Assembly: GCA_010202465.1 (NCBI GenBank)
Contig: CP047919.1
Coordinates: 186,001 to 250,000 of the forward strand
DNA: 64,000 nt
Direction of reading: 5' to 3'
DNA from: Candidatus Saccharibacteria bacterium oral taxon 488
GTDB lineage: Bacteria; Patescibacteriota; Saccharimonadia; Saccharimonadales; Saccharimonadaceae
Shown: one piece after another, positions 1 to 8,287 of the stretch
How the letters are laid out: each line of letters starts with the position of its first letter
Numbering within the stretch: the stretch's first letter is position 1
Notes under the pieces: model-generated
What the model was told of the DNA's origin: nothing
The model's database searches: none
Seen by the model: the letters and a program-made list of their open reading frames with translations, nothing else
Program-made: the position numbers and the translations under genes

Positions 1-498
1 TACCCTCACGATTATCACCCATCACGAAAACCGTCCCCTCGGACACCTTGGTATCAACATCGCCAGAGGTGGGCGACTTTGGTTCGTTTTTGTTGACGGT
101 TGTATCAGGGTTAAAGCCGTTCGGATGTTCACTGTTATAAACGGTGACAACGCCGTTTTTGACGGTGACGCGCTCACCCGCGAAAGCAATTACCCGTTTG
201 ACGATATATTCGTCGTGACCTAGGGTTGGATTGTAATTGGGATTTTTAAAGACGATAATTTGGCCGCGCTTGGGGATATACTGCTGATTTTGAAGCTGTT
301 TAATGGTGACTGATAGTCGGTCGACGATCAGGCGGTCGTTGGTGTGCATGGTGTTTTCCATACTTGGACCTTGCACGCCAAAGCTACGAAAAACAAAGGT
401 ATTGATCAAAATTGTTCCGATGATTACCCCGATTACAAAAATAATCAGTCCCAGACTGTCTCTCAGGCGCGGGTGTCGATCGAGAAAGTGAGCATCCA
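1..498 (-). CDS. lepB: Signal peptidase I (3' end cut by window edge)
   Basis: Membrane serine protease that removes signal peptides from Sec-exported proteins. Only the first 166 codons are present. One membrane segment lies at about residues 16-36. The catalytic serine sits in GPSMENTM (Ser46), the box RGQIIVFKNP follows, and the lysine of the dyad is in YIVKRVIA (about Lys101). The motif MGDNREG is at the cut edge. The start is ATG 498, placed by a TATAAT at 506-511 seven bases upstream. It is divergent from the LCP gene, so the short intergenic region holds two facing promoters. Confidence 0.93.
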
Positions 499-505
499 TC
501 CGCCT

Positions 506-511
506 TATTAT
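506..511 (-). promoter_or_regulatory. Leaderless -10 box of lepB
   Basis: TATAAT on the minus strand, ending 7 bases before ATG 498, so transcription should begin at or next to the start codon. No Shine-Dalgarno site fits. Confidence 0.6.
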
Positions 512-557
512 ACATGGTTTGGCGGCGAAAACCAAAAGCTTGATCAATAGAGAAGTG

Positions 558-566
558 TGCTATAAT
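558..566 (+). promoter_or_regulatory. Extended -10 box of the LCP gene
   Basis: TGCTATAAT ending 8 bases before GTG 575. An AAGGAG at 567-572 is too close to the start codon for normal Shine-Dalgarno spacing, which favours a leaderless message. Confidence 0.6.
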
Positions 567-574
567 AAGGAGCA

Positions 575-2248
575 GTGAAAATTTCAAATAGGAATTCGGT
601 CGATGGATTTGTACCGCGGAGGGCTCAGCGGTCTCGTTTGGGTGGTGTATCGCCGGAGCAGGTAGCTGCTCATCCTCGTCAGGCGGAGCAGCCTACCCCG
701 CAGATACTTGGCCGGCAGCCGATCCAATTACCGCGCCAGTCACTGTCACAAGCTGATCGGGTGCGCCTCGCGGCTTCGTCAACTGCTGATATCGACGAAG
801 ATATTAGCAATTCGCTCAAAGATCTTGACATCCAAAAGCCCGAAGCACCCCGTGAAAAGCGCAAGAAATCGCATAAAAAACGTCGCAAGCTAAAGATTAT
901 TATCCTGGTGATCGTGGCGCTGATAATTCTGGTGGGTGGATTTTTGCTGTACAAGGCGTGGGTCAATGCGGGGCGAGTGTTTGGTAGCGGTAATCTGATT
1001 GACTTGTTTCAGAATCAACCACTGAAAATGGATGCACACGGGCGGAGCAATATGCTGATCCTCGGTACGACGGATGATGATCCAGACCATCCGGGCGCAA
1101 CGTTGACCGACTCAATGATGGTGCTGAGTGTTGATCAAAAGAAGCACGATGCCTATATGTTTAGTATTCCGCGCGACTTATACGTGCAGTTTGGGCGAGT
1201 TTGTAATTCTGGTCGTGCCGGCAAGATTAACGAATATTTTGACTGTGTTGCCAAGGGTAATGATGAACAGGCTGAAAAGAAGCGGATAGATGCCAGCCGC
1301 GAGTTTGTTGGCAAGATTTTTGATATGGATATACAGTACGTAGCACACGTTAATGCTCAGGTAATCAAGGACGCGGTTAATGCGGTTGGTGGTGTGACGG
1401 TGAATGTTCAGAGCGACGATCCACGAGGTGTGTTTGACCCGAGCGTCGACTGGATGTGTCGGGAGAAGGGACTGTCAGCGGAGCAGCGGAAACGGCGCTG
1501 TCCGACGGGGCATTACATTCATTTCAAGAATGGGCCAAATGAGATGGACGGTGACAAGGCGCTGTATTTCTCGCGAGCGCGTGGAGCGCTGGGCGGTTCG
1601 TATGGGCTGGACAAGTCGAACTTTGACCGCGAGAAAAACCAACAGTTGGTGCTGATGGCGCTCAAGAACAAGGCAGCCTCGACAGGCACGCTGACTGATC
1701 TTGGCAAGGTGACGGCGCTGATGGACGCCATGGGCAAGAATCTGCGCACTAACGTTGATGCCAAGGAAGTCCGTACGGTGATGGATGTTGCTTCCAAGAT
1801 CAAGGATACGGACATTCACCGCCTCAGCTTTATTGAAAAAGATAATGTCCTGCTTGGCACGAGTAGTGTTGGTGGCGCCAGTGTGGTCGTGCCGACAGCT
1901 GGCCAGTTTGATTATTCGCAAATTCGATCGTTTATCAAGGTGGAAATATACGGTGATGCACTTGCCAAGGAAAAGGCGCGCGTCCTGGTGCTCAATGGCA
2001 GTGGCGTGGTCGGAGCCGCCAAATCCGAAGCTGATCGCCTAAAGGCGGCATCACTCAACGTGGTGAGCGTTGGCAATTCACCACAGAAAATTACCGAAAA
2101 GTACAGGGTTTATCAGCTGGAGTCAGGCAAGTCCAAGCAGGCTTCTGCCAACAAGATTAAAGAACTGTATGGTGTAACATTAACCGAAGGCAAACCGCCA
2201 TTCAACCTGCCAGCTGAGGCTGACTTCGTGGTGATAATCGGGCCGTAA
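575..2248 (+). CDS. LytR-CpsA-Psr (LCP) family cell-wall polymer ligase
   Basis: LCP proteins transfer glycopolymers from undecaprenyl-phosphate carriers to peptidoglycan on the outer face of the membrane. The 557-aa product has a hydrophilic, basic cytoplasmic N-terminus (residues 1-105), one membrane helix (about 106-127), the LCP catalytic domain (about 155-440) with the family motifs LTDSMMVLS and SIPRDLYV, and a C-terminal LytR_C domain (about 468-555, RVLVLNGSGVVG). The start is GTG. Its substrate here is unknown. The next gene begins about 20 bases later with its own -10 box. Confidence 0.92.
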   Translation: MKISNRNSVDGFVPRRAQRSRLGGVSPEQVAAHPRQAEQPTPQILGRQPIQLPRQSLSQADRVRLAASSTADIDEDISNSLKDLDIQKPEAPREKRKKSHKKRRKLKIIILVIVALIILVGGFLLYKAWVNAGRVFGSGNLIDLFQNQPLKMDAHGRSNMLILGTTDDDPDHPGATLTDSMMVLSVDQKKHDAYMFSIPRDLYVQFGRVCNSGRAGKINEYFDCVAKGNDEQAEKKRIDASREFVGKIFDMDIQYVAHVNAQVIKDAVNAVGGVTVNVQSDDPRGVFDPSVDWMCREKGLSAEQRKRRCPTGHYIHFKNGPNEMDGDKALYFSRARGALGGSYGLDKSNFDREKNQQLVLMALKNKAASTGTLTDLGKVTALMDAMGKNLRTNVDAKEVRTVMDVASKIKDTDIHRLSFIEKDNVLLGTSSVGGASVVVPTAGQFDYSQIRSFIKVEIYGDALAKEKARVLVLNGSGVVGAAKSEADRLKAASLNVVSVGNSPQKITEKYRVYQLESGKSKQASANKIKELYGVTLTEGKPPFNLPAEADFVVIIGP

Positions 2249-2250
2249 TT

Positions 2251-2259
2251 TGGTATAAT
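2251..2259 (+). promoter_or_regulatory. Extended -10 box before the membrane protein gene
   Basis: TGGTATAAT beginning 2 bases after the LCP stop codon. It ends 9 bases before ATG 2269 and only 3 bases before an in-frame GTG (2263), so ATG 2269 is the better start. Confidence 0.55.
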
Positions 2260-2268
2260 AGGGTGGCA

Positions 2269-3042
2269 ATGGAGTTTCTGAAAAAAACAGCCAGGCGACG
2301 GTCGCTTCTCAGTAATATCGCTTATTATGCACTCAATTTAGGGATGGTGGCAGTCTTGTTCTGGATGTCGCAGGAGATTCATTATCCGTTGGCGGCGATT
2401 GTGCTGGTACTCTTAAGCAAGTGGCGGACATTGTCGGTGCGCCCTAAGTTTTGGCTAACGAATATTCAAGGAAGCCTGGTTGACGTGGTGGTTGGTCTCG
2501 GTGTGGTGGCGCTGATGTATGCGCCGCAGGCGACGCTGGTGCTACGAATTGCGCTAGCGGTATTTTATGCGATATGGCTTGTCGCTATCAAGCCGCTATC
2601 AAAGCGCTGGCAGATGACATTGCAGGCGGGTCTCGCGGTATTTATCGGCACGGCAGCACTGTTTGCAGTGTCACACGAATGGCCAGCCGCGGTGGTTGTG
2701 CTGTGTGCGCTAGTCATTGGGTATGGCACGGCTCGGCATTTCCTATCGACGTTTCGTGAGGAGCAGATTACTGTACTCAGTCTAGCCTGGGGGCTGGTGT
2801 TTGCGGAGATTGGCTGGCTGGCGCATTACTGGACGTTTGGCTATGCGCTGCTCGGGGTGAATGCGCTGCAACTACCGCAGGTGACGATTATCTTTACGCT
2901 GCTATCATTCGTAGCCGAACGTATTTATACTTCTTGGCATAAGCATAAGACGATTGTTATTGCTGAAGTTGCTGGCCCAGCTGTCTTGGCGTCGGCGCTC
3001 ATCCTGACCATTTTACTATTCTTTAACTCGGTGACACTATAA
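2269..3042 (+). CDS. Unrecognised multi-pass membrane protein
   Basis: I do not recognise the family. The 257-aa product is mostly hydrophobic, with about seven or eight predicted membrane segments and a short basic N-terminus (KKTARRR), which suggests the N-terminus is inside. A cytoplasmic loop carries KWRTLSVRPKFW, and RHFLSTFREEQ lies mid-protein. There are no catalytic motifs I can name. It lies 22 bases before htrA and may be co-transcribed with it. ATG 2269 is chosen over in-frame GTG 2263 because of its distance from the -10 box. Confidence 0.7.
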   Translation: MEFLKKTARRRSLLSNIAYYALNLGMVAVLFWMSQEIHYPLAAIVLVLLSKWRTLSVRPKFWLTNIQGSLVDVVVGLGVVALMYAPQATLVLRIALAVFYAIWLVAIKPLSKRWQMTLQAGLAVFIGTAALFAVSHEWPAAVVVLCALVIGYGTARHFLSTFREEQITVLSLAWGLVFAEIGWLAHYWTFGYALLGVNALQLPQVTIIFTLLSFVAERIYTSWHKHKTIVIAEVAGPAVLASALILTILLFFNSVTL

Positions 3043-3064
3043 ATTATAAAATTGGAGTAAACCT

Positions 3065-4222
3065 ATGGAGCAAGAAGCGAATCTAACCAACCAGCCAAAA
3101 CCGAACCGCCGCAAGAAGATTGCGCTGATAAGTATATGTATCATTGCGGGCATATGGCTGGCGTTTGGTTCAGCGGCATTTGGGTCGTGGTTAACACTTC
3201 AGTTGACGAAGCAATCTCCGCAGCCAGTGGCTGATGGCAACCGGGTTATATCGCGAGACGAAGCCGATGTTAGCGAGGTGGTGCAGCGTGTTTCTAAAAG
3301 CGTAGTCTCAATTGTTACAACCAAAAACGGTCGATCCTTTTCGTATAGTGACGTGCGGCAGGGTGCTGGTACGGGCATTATCATTAGTAAGGACGGCTAT
3401 ATTTTGACAAATAAACATGTTGTCAAGGACGCTGATCGTGTTGAAATTGTGAGCAGCGACGGCACGCAATATACTGATGTTAAGTTTGTTGGAGCTGACC
3501 CACTCAACGACGTGGCATTTCTCAAGATTAACGGCGTTAATGATCTGCCAGCGGCCACCCTGGGTGACTCAGGTACCGTTCGTGTCGGTCAGAAAGTGAT
3601 TGCAATCGGCAACTCATTGGGTCGTTACCAAAATACCGTGACGATGGGTATTATCTCGGGCAAGGGTCGGCCGGTTCAGGCGTCCACTAGCGAGCGGAGC
3701 GGCGAAGCCGAGAGCTTGACTGATTTGCTCCAGACCGACGCCGCGATCAATCCGGGAAATTCTGGTGGGCCACTCCTCAATATGTCGGGCCAGGTTATCG
3801 GTGTTAACACAGCGATCGTTTCAGATGCACAAAGCGTAGGTTTTGCGATTCCGATCGGTGCTGCCAAGGGGCTAGTCCGCAGCGTATTGGCATCTGGTAA
3901 AATTCAGAAATCGTATATCGGTGTGCGATATATCGCTATCACGCCTGAAGTGCGTGCCGAGTATAAACTATCCGCCAAAAGCGGCGCCTATGTCGGTGGT
4001 TCACGCGACAAATCGGCGGTCGTCGCTGGCGGGCCGGCAGATAAAGCAGGCATCAAGGACGGCGACGTCATTACCAAGGTGAATGACAAGCTGATCGGCG
4101 AGCAGGGCGGCCTCGGTAGTCTTATTTCTGAGTTCTTGCCGGGCGAGACAGTAGAGCTGACTATCCTGCGCGACGGCAAGGAACAGAAGGTCAAGCTAAC
4201 GCTTGGTGCTTACAAGGTGTAG
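3065..4222 (+). CDS. htrA: HtrA/DegP-type serine protease with PDZ domain
   Basis: Membrane-anchored protein quality-control protease acting outside the membrane. The order is a membrane anchor (about residues 18-41), a trypsin-like domain and one PDZ domain (about 285-382, with GPADKAGIKDGDVI). The triad is visible as His118 (NKHVV), Asp149 (NDVAF) and Ser233 (NPGNSGGPL). The 385-aa length fits one-PDZ family members. A GGAG site lies 7 bases before the ATG. The last 27 bases overlap convergently with prmC. Confidence 0.93.
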   Translation: MEQEANLTNQPKPNRRKKIALISICIIAGIWLAFGSAAFGSWLTLQLTKQSPQPVADGNRVISRDEADVSEVVQRVSKSVVSIVTTKNGRSFSYSDVRQGAGTGIIISKDGYILTNKHVVKDADRVEIVSSDGTQYTDVKFVGADPLNDVAFLKINGVNDLPAATLGDSGTVRVGQKVIAIGNSLGRYQNTVTMGIISGKGRPVQASTSERSGEAESLTDLLQTDAAINPGNSGGPLLNMSGQVIGVNTAIVSDAQSVGFAIPIGAAKGLVRSVLASGKIQKSYIGVRYIAITPEVRAEYKLSAKSGAYVGGSRDKSAVVAGGPADKAGIKDGDVITKVNDKLIGEQGGLGSLISEFLPGETVELTILRDGKEQKVKLTLGAYKV

Positions 4223-5020
4223 GACGATGATAAAGCCGCGCGTCTCTACCTCGTGAAGGCCGTGCTGCCTTGCTTGATGGAGAATTGCCTGGTGCTGTCG
4301 CGGGTCGGCTTCCAGAAAAAGCAAACCATCTGCCGTCAAGTGGCGCGGCGCTTGCTCAATGAGTGTCTCGATCAACCTCAGCCCATTGTCCGCTGCAAAT
4401 AACGCTTCAGCGGGTTCGTGACGCAGTTCTGGCGAAACATCCCAGTCTCGGTCGACATACGGCAGATTAGCCAAGATATAATCCACCGGCTCAATCTGCC
4501 CGGAAAGGAGCGATTGTTGCTGCAGCGTCACCCGCGCCTGCAAATTGCTCGCGTTTTTCTCGGCAATTTTTATGGCTCGTGGACTAATGTCCGATAAAAT
4601 AACCCGCAGGGACGGTCGCTCTAGCGCCGCTGTAATACCGAGGCAGCCCGAACCAGTACCAACATCAATCAGCGTCTTTGGCGCGATTTCACCGGCTGTC
4701 AGCGCCAAGAACAGAATAATCATCTCCTCCGACTCCGGCCGCGGCACCAGGACAGCTGGCGAAACAATAAATTTCCGTCCGTAAAATTCCTTACAGCCCA
4801 AAATATACGCCAGCGGCACTCGGTCGAGGCGCAGGCTCAGCCTGGCGTCAGCGATATCAACCCGCCGCGGGTCAATCTCCTCATCCAGGTGTGCGTGAAG
4901 GTACGTCCGGTTCTTCCGCAGGGTGTTAGCCAGTATCAGCTCGGCGTCCAACCGCGCCGATGTGATACCGATAGCTTTTAACTGTTTAGCGGCGTTCTTT
5001 AGCCAGGTTGCTATATTCAT
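4196..5020 (-). CDS. prmC: Release factor glutamine N5-methyltransferase PrmC
   Basis: Methylates the glutamine of the GGQ motif in RF1 and RF2 using S-adenosylmethionine. The 274-aa product has the N-terminal helical domain (1-100), SAM motif I (DVGTGSGCLGI, about 119-129) and the substrate motif at about 185-188. That motif reads NLPY; the family norm is NPPY. Both substrates, prfA and prfB, are encoded in this window. It is convergent with htrA and overlaps its end by 27 bases. A TATAAT at 5028-5033 lies 7 bases before the ATG. Confidence 0.92.
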   Translation of the reverse strand: MNIATWLKNAAKQLKAIGITSARLDAELILANTLRKNRTYLHAHLDEEIDPRRVDIADARLSLRLDRVPLAYILGCKEFYGRKFIVSPAVLVPRPESEEMIILFLALTAGEIAPKTLIDVGTGSGCLGITAALERPSLRVILSDISPRAIKIAEKNASNLQARVTLQQQSLLSGQIEPVDYILANLPYVDRDWDVSPELRHEPAEALFAADNGLRLIETLIEQAPRHLTADGLLFLEADPRQHQAILHQARQHGLHEVETRGFIIVLHLVSTKR

Positions 5021-5027
5021 GTTGTTA

Positions 5028-5033
5028 ATTATA
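5028..5033 (-). promoter_or_regulatory. Leaderless -10 box of prmC
   Basis: TATAAT on the minus strand, ending 7 bases before ATG 5020. No Shine-Dalgarno site is visible. Confidence 0.55.
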
Positions 5034-5097
5034 CTACATAGCTAGGAATGAGTAAAGTGGTTGCGGTTGCAAAATAGCTAGAAAGTTGTAAAAAGTA

Positions 5098-5126
5098 TTG
5101 ACAAATTAAGAGAGAGAGAGTAATAT
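5098..5126 (+). promoter_or_regulatory. TTGACA promoter with an AG-repeat spacer (P1)
   Basis: TTGACA (5098-5103), a 17-bp spacer containing six AG units (5109-5120), then TAATAT (5121-5126). A near copy, P3 at 8225-8251, has five AG units and a 15-bp spacer. This drives the hydrophilic protein at 5174 after a leader of about 40 bases. Confidence 0.75.
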
Positions 5127-5173
5127 ACGATTCGTGCAACAAATTATATTTTTAAATGAAAGGATGTGAACAC

Positions 5174-5593
5174 GTGGCACATTATAATCCTGACTACTAT
5201 AATGGCTATGACAGCAGTCTCTATCTTACTGACGACCCAAATGATTTTGAACTTCAACAGGATCTTTTTCTTGAAGAGGGAGAGAAGTACCTTGAAGGAG
5301 TGGATACAGGCTTTACTAAGCTCCCCATCTCAGCCCCTCCTGGGTTTGATGGTCCCGAGTTGGACGCGAGGCGTAGGGCCCGCCTAGTGAAAGAATCAGA
5401 CAGCAAGGATCATGCTGCTGCTGGTCTGCCTGAACCACTTTACCACGCTTCTCAGCAGGTACGGGAAGAGATTATTGCGCAATTGAAAGAGATCCATGAG
5501 AGAGAAGATGCCGAGGGAATAATGTACCCTAAGCGGGAACGGCAGATACTCGCAAGAATTGCCCTATTACGCAATGCAGATGACAGCCAATAA
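5174..5593 (+). CDS. Unrecognised acidic hydrophilic protein
   Basis: No family is recognised. The 139-aa product is acidic, has a tyrosine-rich N-terminus (HYNPDYYNGYD), no signal peptide or membrane segment, a proline-rich middle (SAPPGFDGPE) and a charged helical C-terminal third (about residues 90-135, with a KRERQ cluster). I prefer GTG 5174 as the start because an AAAGGA site lies about 10 bases upstream; an in-frame ATG at 5156 would include that site inside the gene. It stands alone between two genes on the opposite strand. Confidence 0.65.
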   Translation: MAHYNPDYYNGYDSSLYLTDDPNDFELQQDLFLEEGEKYLEGVDTGFTKLPISAPPGFDGPELDARRRARLVKESDSKDHAAAGLPEPLYHASQQVREEIIAQLKEIHEREDAEGIMYPKRERQILARIALLRNADDSQ

Positions 5594-5618
5594 TTAATTA
5601 ATGGGTAAGCGGGTCACG

Positions 5619-6686
5619 CTAGGTAGTGTTCTGCGCCTTCAACTCCCGCTCATACCGCTGTAATTGCTCAATCAAATCGTCAATATCCCCGTTCATCGCC
5701 GCGGGGATATTGCTGCGGCTGTAGTGGATGCGGTGGTCGGTGATGCGGTCTTGCGGGAAGTTGTAGGTGCGGATTTTTTCGGAGCGGTCGCCAGTGCCGA
5801 CTAATGAGCGCCGTTCAGCGCTTAATTTGGCGTTTTCTTCGTCAATTTTCATTTGCAGCAGCCGCGAGCGCAGCACGCTCATGGCTTTTTCGCGGTTCTT
5901 AATCTGTGATTTCTCGTCTTGGTTAGTGACGACGATACCAGTTGGTAGGTGAGTGATGCGCACCGCCGAGTCGGTGGTGTTGACGCTTTGGCCGCCATGG
6001 CCGCTGGAGCGGTAGATGTCAACGCGTAGGTCGCTTGGATTAATTTCAACGTCGGCTTCCTCGGCCTCTGGCAGTACCGCCACGGTGACGGTGGAGGTGT
6101 GGATGCGGCCTTGGCTTTCGGTGACTGGCACACGCTGGACGCGGTGGACGCCGCCTTCAAATTTCAATTTGGCGTATGGCGCGTCGCCCTTGACCATGAA
6201 AATGACTTCTTTGTACCCGCCGGAGTCGTTGGCAGATTCACTGATGAGCTCAGTTTTGTAGCCATTTGCTTCACACCAACGTAAATACATACGGTACAAT
6301 TCCGCCGCGAACAATGATGCTTCGTCGCCGCCAGCACCGGCGCGGATTTCTATGATGATATTCTTCTCATCATTCGGGTCTTTTGGTGTTAGTAGGATGA
6401 ATAATTCTTCCTCCAGCTCTGACAGGCGCGCTTCAGTCTCAGTGATTTCAGCTTTTGCCAATTCTGCCAATTCGCCGCCGTCATTCGCTAATTCCTTGGC
6501 GTCACGTAGATTTTGCTCCAACGTCGCTCGCTCATCGCCCTTGGCAATAAGCGTCTCCAGCTCTGAAAATCGCTTATTTTTACTCGTGAAGTCCGGCGAG
6601 CCATACGCGTCGGGACGCGCCAAAAAATCACCCAGCGCCGCCCGCTCCGCCTTCAACGCCTCGAGGTCGAGAGAGATTTTTGTCAT
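5619..6686 (-). CDS. prfA: Peptide chain release factor 1
   Basis: Reads UAA and UAG in the ribosomal A site and triggers peptide release. The 355-aa length is typical. The stop-codon recognition tripeptide is PVT (187-189), matching the PxT of RF1. The catalytic GGQ is at 231-233 in [15 protein letters not shown]. Its glutamine is the expected target of the PrmC encoded at 4196-5020. A TGCTATAAT box lies 7 bases before the ATG. Confidence 0.97.
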   Translation of the reverse strand: MTKISLDLEALKAERAALGDFLARPDAYGSPDFTSKNKRFSELETLIAKGDERATLEQNLRDAKELANDGGELAELAKAEITETEARLSELEEELFILLTPKDPNDEKNIIIEIRAGAGGDEASLFAAELYRMYLRWCEANGYKTELISESANDSGGYKEVIFMVKGDAPYAKLKFEGGVHRVQRVPVTESQGRIHTSTVTVAVLPEAEEADVEINPSDLRVDIYRSSGHGGQSVNTTDSAVRITHLPTGIVVTNQDEKSQIKNREKAMSVLRSRLLQMKIDEENAKLSAERRSLVGTGDRSEKIRTYNFPQDRITDHRIHYSRSNIPAAMNGDIDDLIEQLQRYERELKAQNTT

Positions 6687-6693
6687 ATGGATT

Positions 6694-6702
6694 ATTATAG
6701 CA
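6694..6702 (-). promoter_or_regulatory. Extended -10 box of prfA, leaderless
   Basis: TGCTATAAT on the minus strand, ending 7 bases before ATG 6686. Confidence 0.65.
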
Positions 6703-6757
6703 TATTGGTGGGGGTGGCGGGCCTACTAGTAAAATACTGATAATGGCGTAGGGATAC

Positions 6758-6786
6758 TTGACAAATAAAGAAAAATAAAGTAAAGT
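6758..6786 (+). promoter_or_regulatory. TTGACA promoter (P2)
   Basis: TTGACA (6758-6763), a 17-bp purine-rich spacer, then TAAAGT (6781-6786). The spacer begins AATAAAG, closely like P1 and P3, but the AG repeat is replaced by A-rich sequence. The leader is about 50 bases, with AAGGA near 6826-6832. Confidence 0.65.
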
Positions 6787-6842
6787 GTAGACTATTAAAT
6801 ACATTACATATTGCAGTAGCAAAGAGAAGGAAAATAAAAAGT

Positions 6843-7613
6843 ATGGGCAAATTATTACAAGCAACACGACGTATGGTCAACGAAGCTTTCGGGACAAACT
6901 TTGGGCGGGTTCGTAATGTCGAGAAGGCCTGGGAGATGGCACAAGAAGAAAATGCTGAACATGCACGCCGGCAGACAGAAAGGAAGTTAGCGAGTTTAGC
7001 CCTTGACGAGCCGCGCATAGCAGAACTAAAAAATGGCTCAGGTCTCCCGGAGACAAAGGTGGGGTCTCCTGAGTTCATTGCTAAGATGTTTGAAAAGGCC
7101 GGCGAGTACATGTCAGACAAGGAGGGTGGTACCTCGACAGAGAAGTGGCTACCAATGATGTACGACCTTCCGTCTCTAGCTGAAGAGATGACAGTGAATC
7201 AGGTTTCGTGTTACGGTGATTTTATTGCTAGGGGACCCAACGGTGGACCGATTATCGGTATGGTTGAGGAGCGTAGCGTTGGGGGTACGGATCATGATGC
7301 TCGGCGCGTTCGCACCTCAACCGCTTATGATCCTACGACGGGCTTGATAAAGGAAGTTGAACTCACAAATCACCTAAAAAGGGAAAAGAATGGTCGCAGG
7401 TATACCGGTGATTATGAGGTGATAAAAACTGACGGTAAGATACGATGGATTTTGCCCGATGGTACCGTCGAATGTGTTGATACTGATGAAAATGGCGTGC
7501 GGCAACCAGGTACGTTGTATCGGAGGGATGTGGGAGAGCTGGCGTATCTACGGAGACTCGAGTGCATGATGGAGCATTTTGATACCAAACCCGAAGCACC
7601 TAGTAAGGGTTAG
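6843..7613 (+). CDS. Unrecognised cytoplasmic protein, 256 aa
   Basis: No family is recognised. The product is hydrophilic with no signal peptide. A basic amphipathic N-terminus (KLLQATRRMVNEAF) is followed by a charged helical stretch (residues 20-60), and the C-terminal half looks beta-rich and polar, with alternating motifs such as GDYEVIKTDGKIRWILPDG. It is a single-gene unit behind promoter P2 and is followed by a 13-bp perfect hairpin. Its function is unknown. Confidence 0.7.
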   Translation: MGKLLQATRRMVNEAFGTNFGRVRNVEKAWEMAQEENAEHARRQTERKLASLALDEPRIAELKNGSGLPETKVGSPEFIAKMFEKAGEYMSDKEGGTSTEKWLPMMYDLPSLAEEMTVNQVSCYGDFIARGPNGGPIIGMVEERSVGGTDHDARRVRTSTAYDPTTGLIKEVELTNHLKREKNGRRYTGDYEVIKTDGKIRWILPDGTVECVDTDENGVRQPGTLYRRDVGELAYLRRLECMMEHFDTKPEAPSKG

Positions 7614-7636
7614 TGTAAAATTCAATGTAGTCTCAT

Positions 7637-7671
7637 CGTAATAGCTCCGCCTCGACGGAGCTATTACGTTA
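7637..7671 (+). terminator. Strong hairpin between convergent genes
   Basis: Perfect 13-bp inverted repeat (7637-7649 with 7656-7668) around a 6-base loop, between the ends of the 6843 gene and rpmE. The T-tract is poor (TTAATG), so termination is inferred mainly from the stem and its position. Confidence 0.55.
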
Positions 7672-7697
7672 ATGTCAAAAATATTGATAAGTTGGGG

Positions 7698-8084
7698 CTA
7701 TTTCTTAACCTTCTTAGTTTTTGCCTTAGGTGTAGCTGCTTTCTTCTTCGTGTCGTCTGTGTCATCATCTGCTACCTTGGCAGCTTTTTTGGCGGCAGCC
7801 TTCTTGGCTTTGTTTGCTAGGGCTGTCTTGCGAGCCTCAGCGGCTGCTTGGCGTGCCTTGAACCGGTCAACACGACCCTCGGTGTCGATGATCTTTTCTT
7901 CGCCGGTGAAGAATGGGTGCGAGGCGCTAGAGATGTGCACCTTGACGAGTGGATAAGTTTTGCCATCTTCCCAAACGATGGTATCCGTAGTTTGCGCTGT
8001 TGACTGTGTCAAGAACGCGAAGCCCGCTTGATCGTCGCTAAATACGACCGGGCGATAGTTCTGTGGGTGAATACTGCTTTTCAT
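7698..8084 (-). CDS. rpmE: 50S ribosomal protein L31 (type B) with basic tail
   Basis: Large-subunit ribosomal protein. Residues 1-75 match the type-B, zinc-free L31 ([38 protein letters not shown]). The family is usually 80-90 aa; this product is 128 aa because of an added alanine/lysine-rich tail (about residues 82-128, with KAAAKKAAK and a short acidic DDDTDD patch), like the tails of nucleic-acid-binding proteins. A TGCTAAAAT box lies 9 bases before the ATG. Confidence 0.92.
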   Translation of the reverse strand: MKSSIHPQNYRPVVFSDDQAGFAFLTQSTAQTTDTIVWEDGKTYPLVKVHISSASHPFFTGEEKIIDTEGRVDRFKARQAAAEARKTALANKAKKAAAKKAAKVADDDTDDTKKKAATPKAKTKKVKK

Positions 8085-8093
8085 AACCTTGGT

Positions 8094-8102
8094 ATTTTAG
8101 CA
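8094..8102 (-). promoter_or_regulatory. Extended -10 box of rpmE
   Basis: TGCTAAAAT on the minus strand, ending 9 bases before ATG 8084. This leaves at most a very short leader containing AAGG. Confidence 0.5.
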
Positions 8103-8224
8103 AAAAAGTATAGGTATTGCAAATACCGCCGTCAGCGTAGTCGCATGATGGAGCTGCCCCCGCTGTTTGGTAAGGGCCGTTCAACAATTATGCTTGTAAA
8201 TTATTAAAAAATATTGTTATGTAC

Positions 8225-8251
8225 TTGACAAATCAAGAGAGAGAGTATAGT
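8225..8251 (+). promoter_or_regulatory. TTGACA promoter with an AG-repeat spacer (P3)
   Basis: TTGACA (8225-8230), a 15-bp spacer with five AG units (8236-8245), then TATAGT (8246-8251). Apart from one base and one AG unit, the spacer equals that of P1. A 15-bp spacer is shorter than optimal. The leader holds AAGGAG at about 8273-8278. Confidence 0.65.
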
Positions 8252-8287
8252 TGACTCCGATAGCTAAAAACCAAGGAGTTACACGAC

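Noticed and set aside
384..587. Minus-strand frame between lepB and the LCP gene
   Set aside because: It overlaps lepB in another frame and crosses both divergent promoters.
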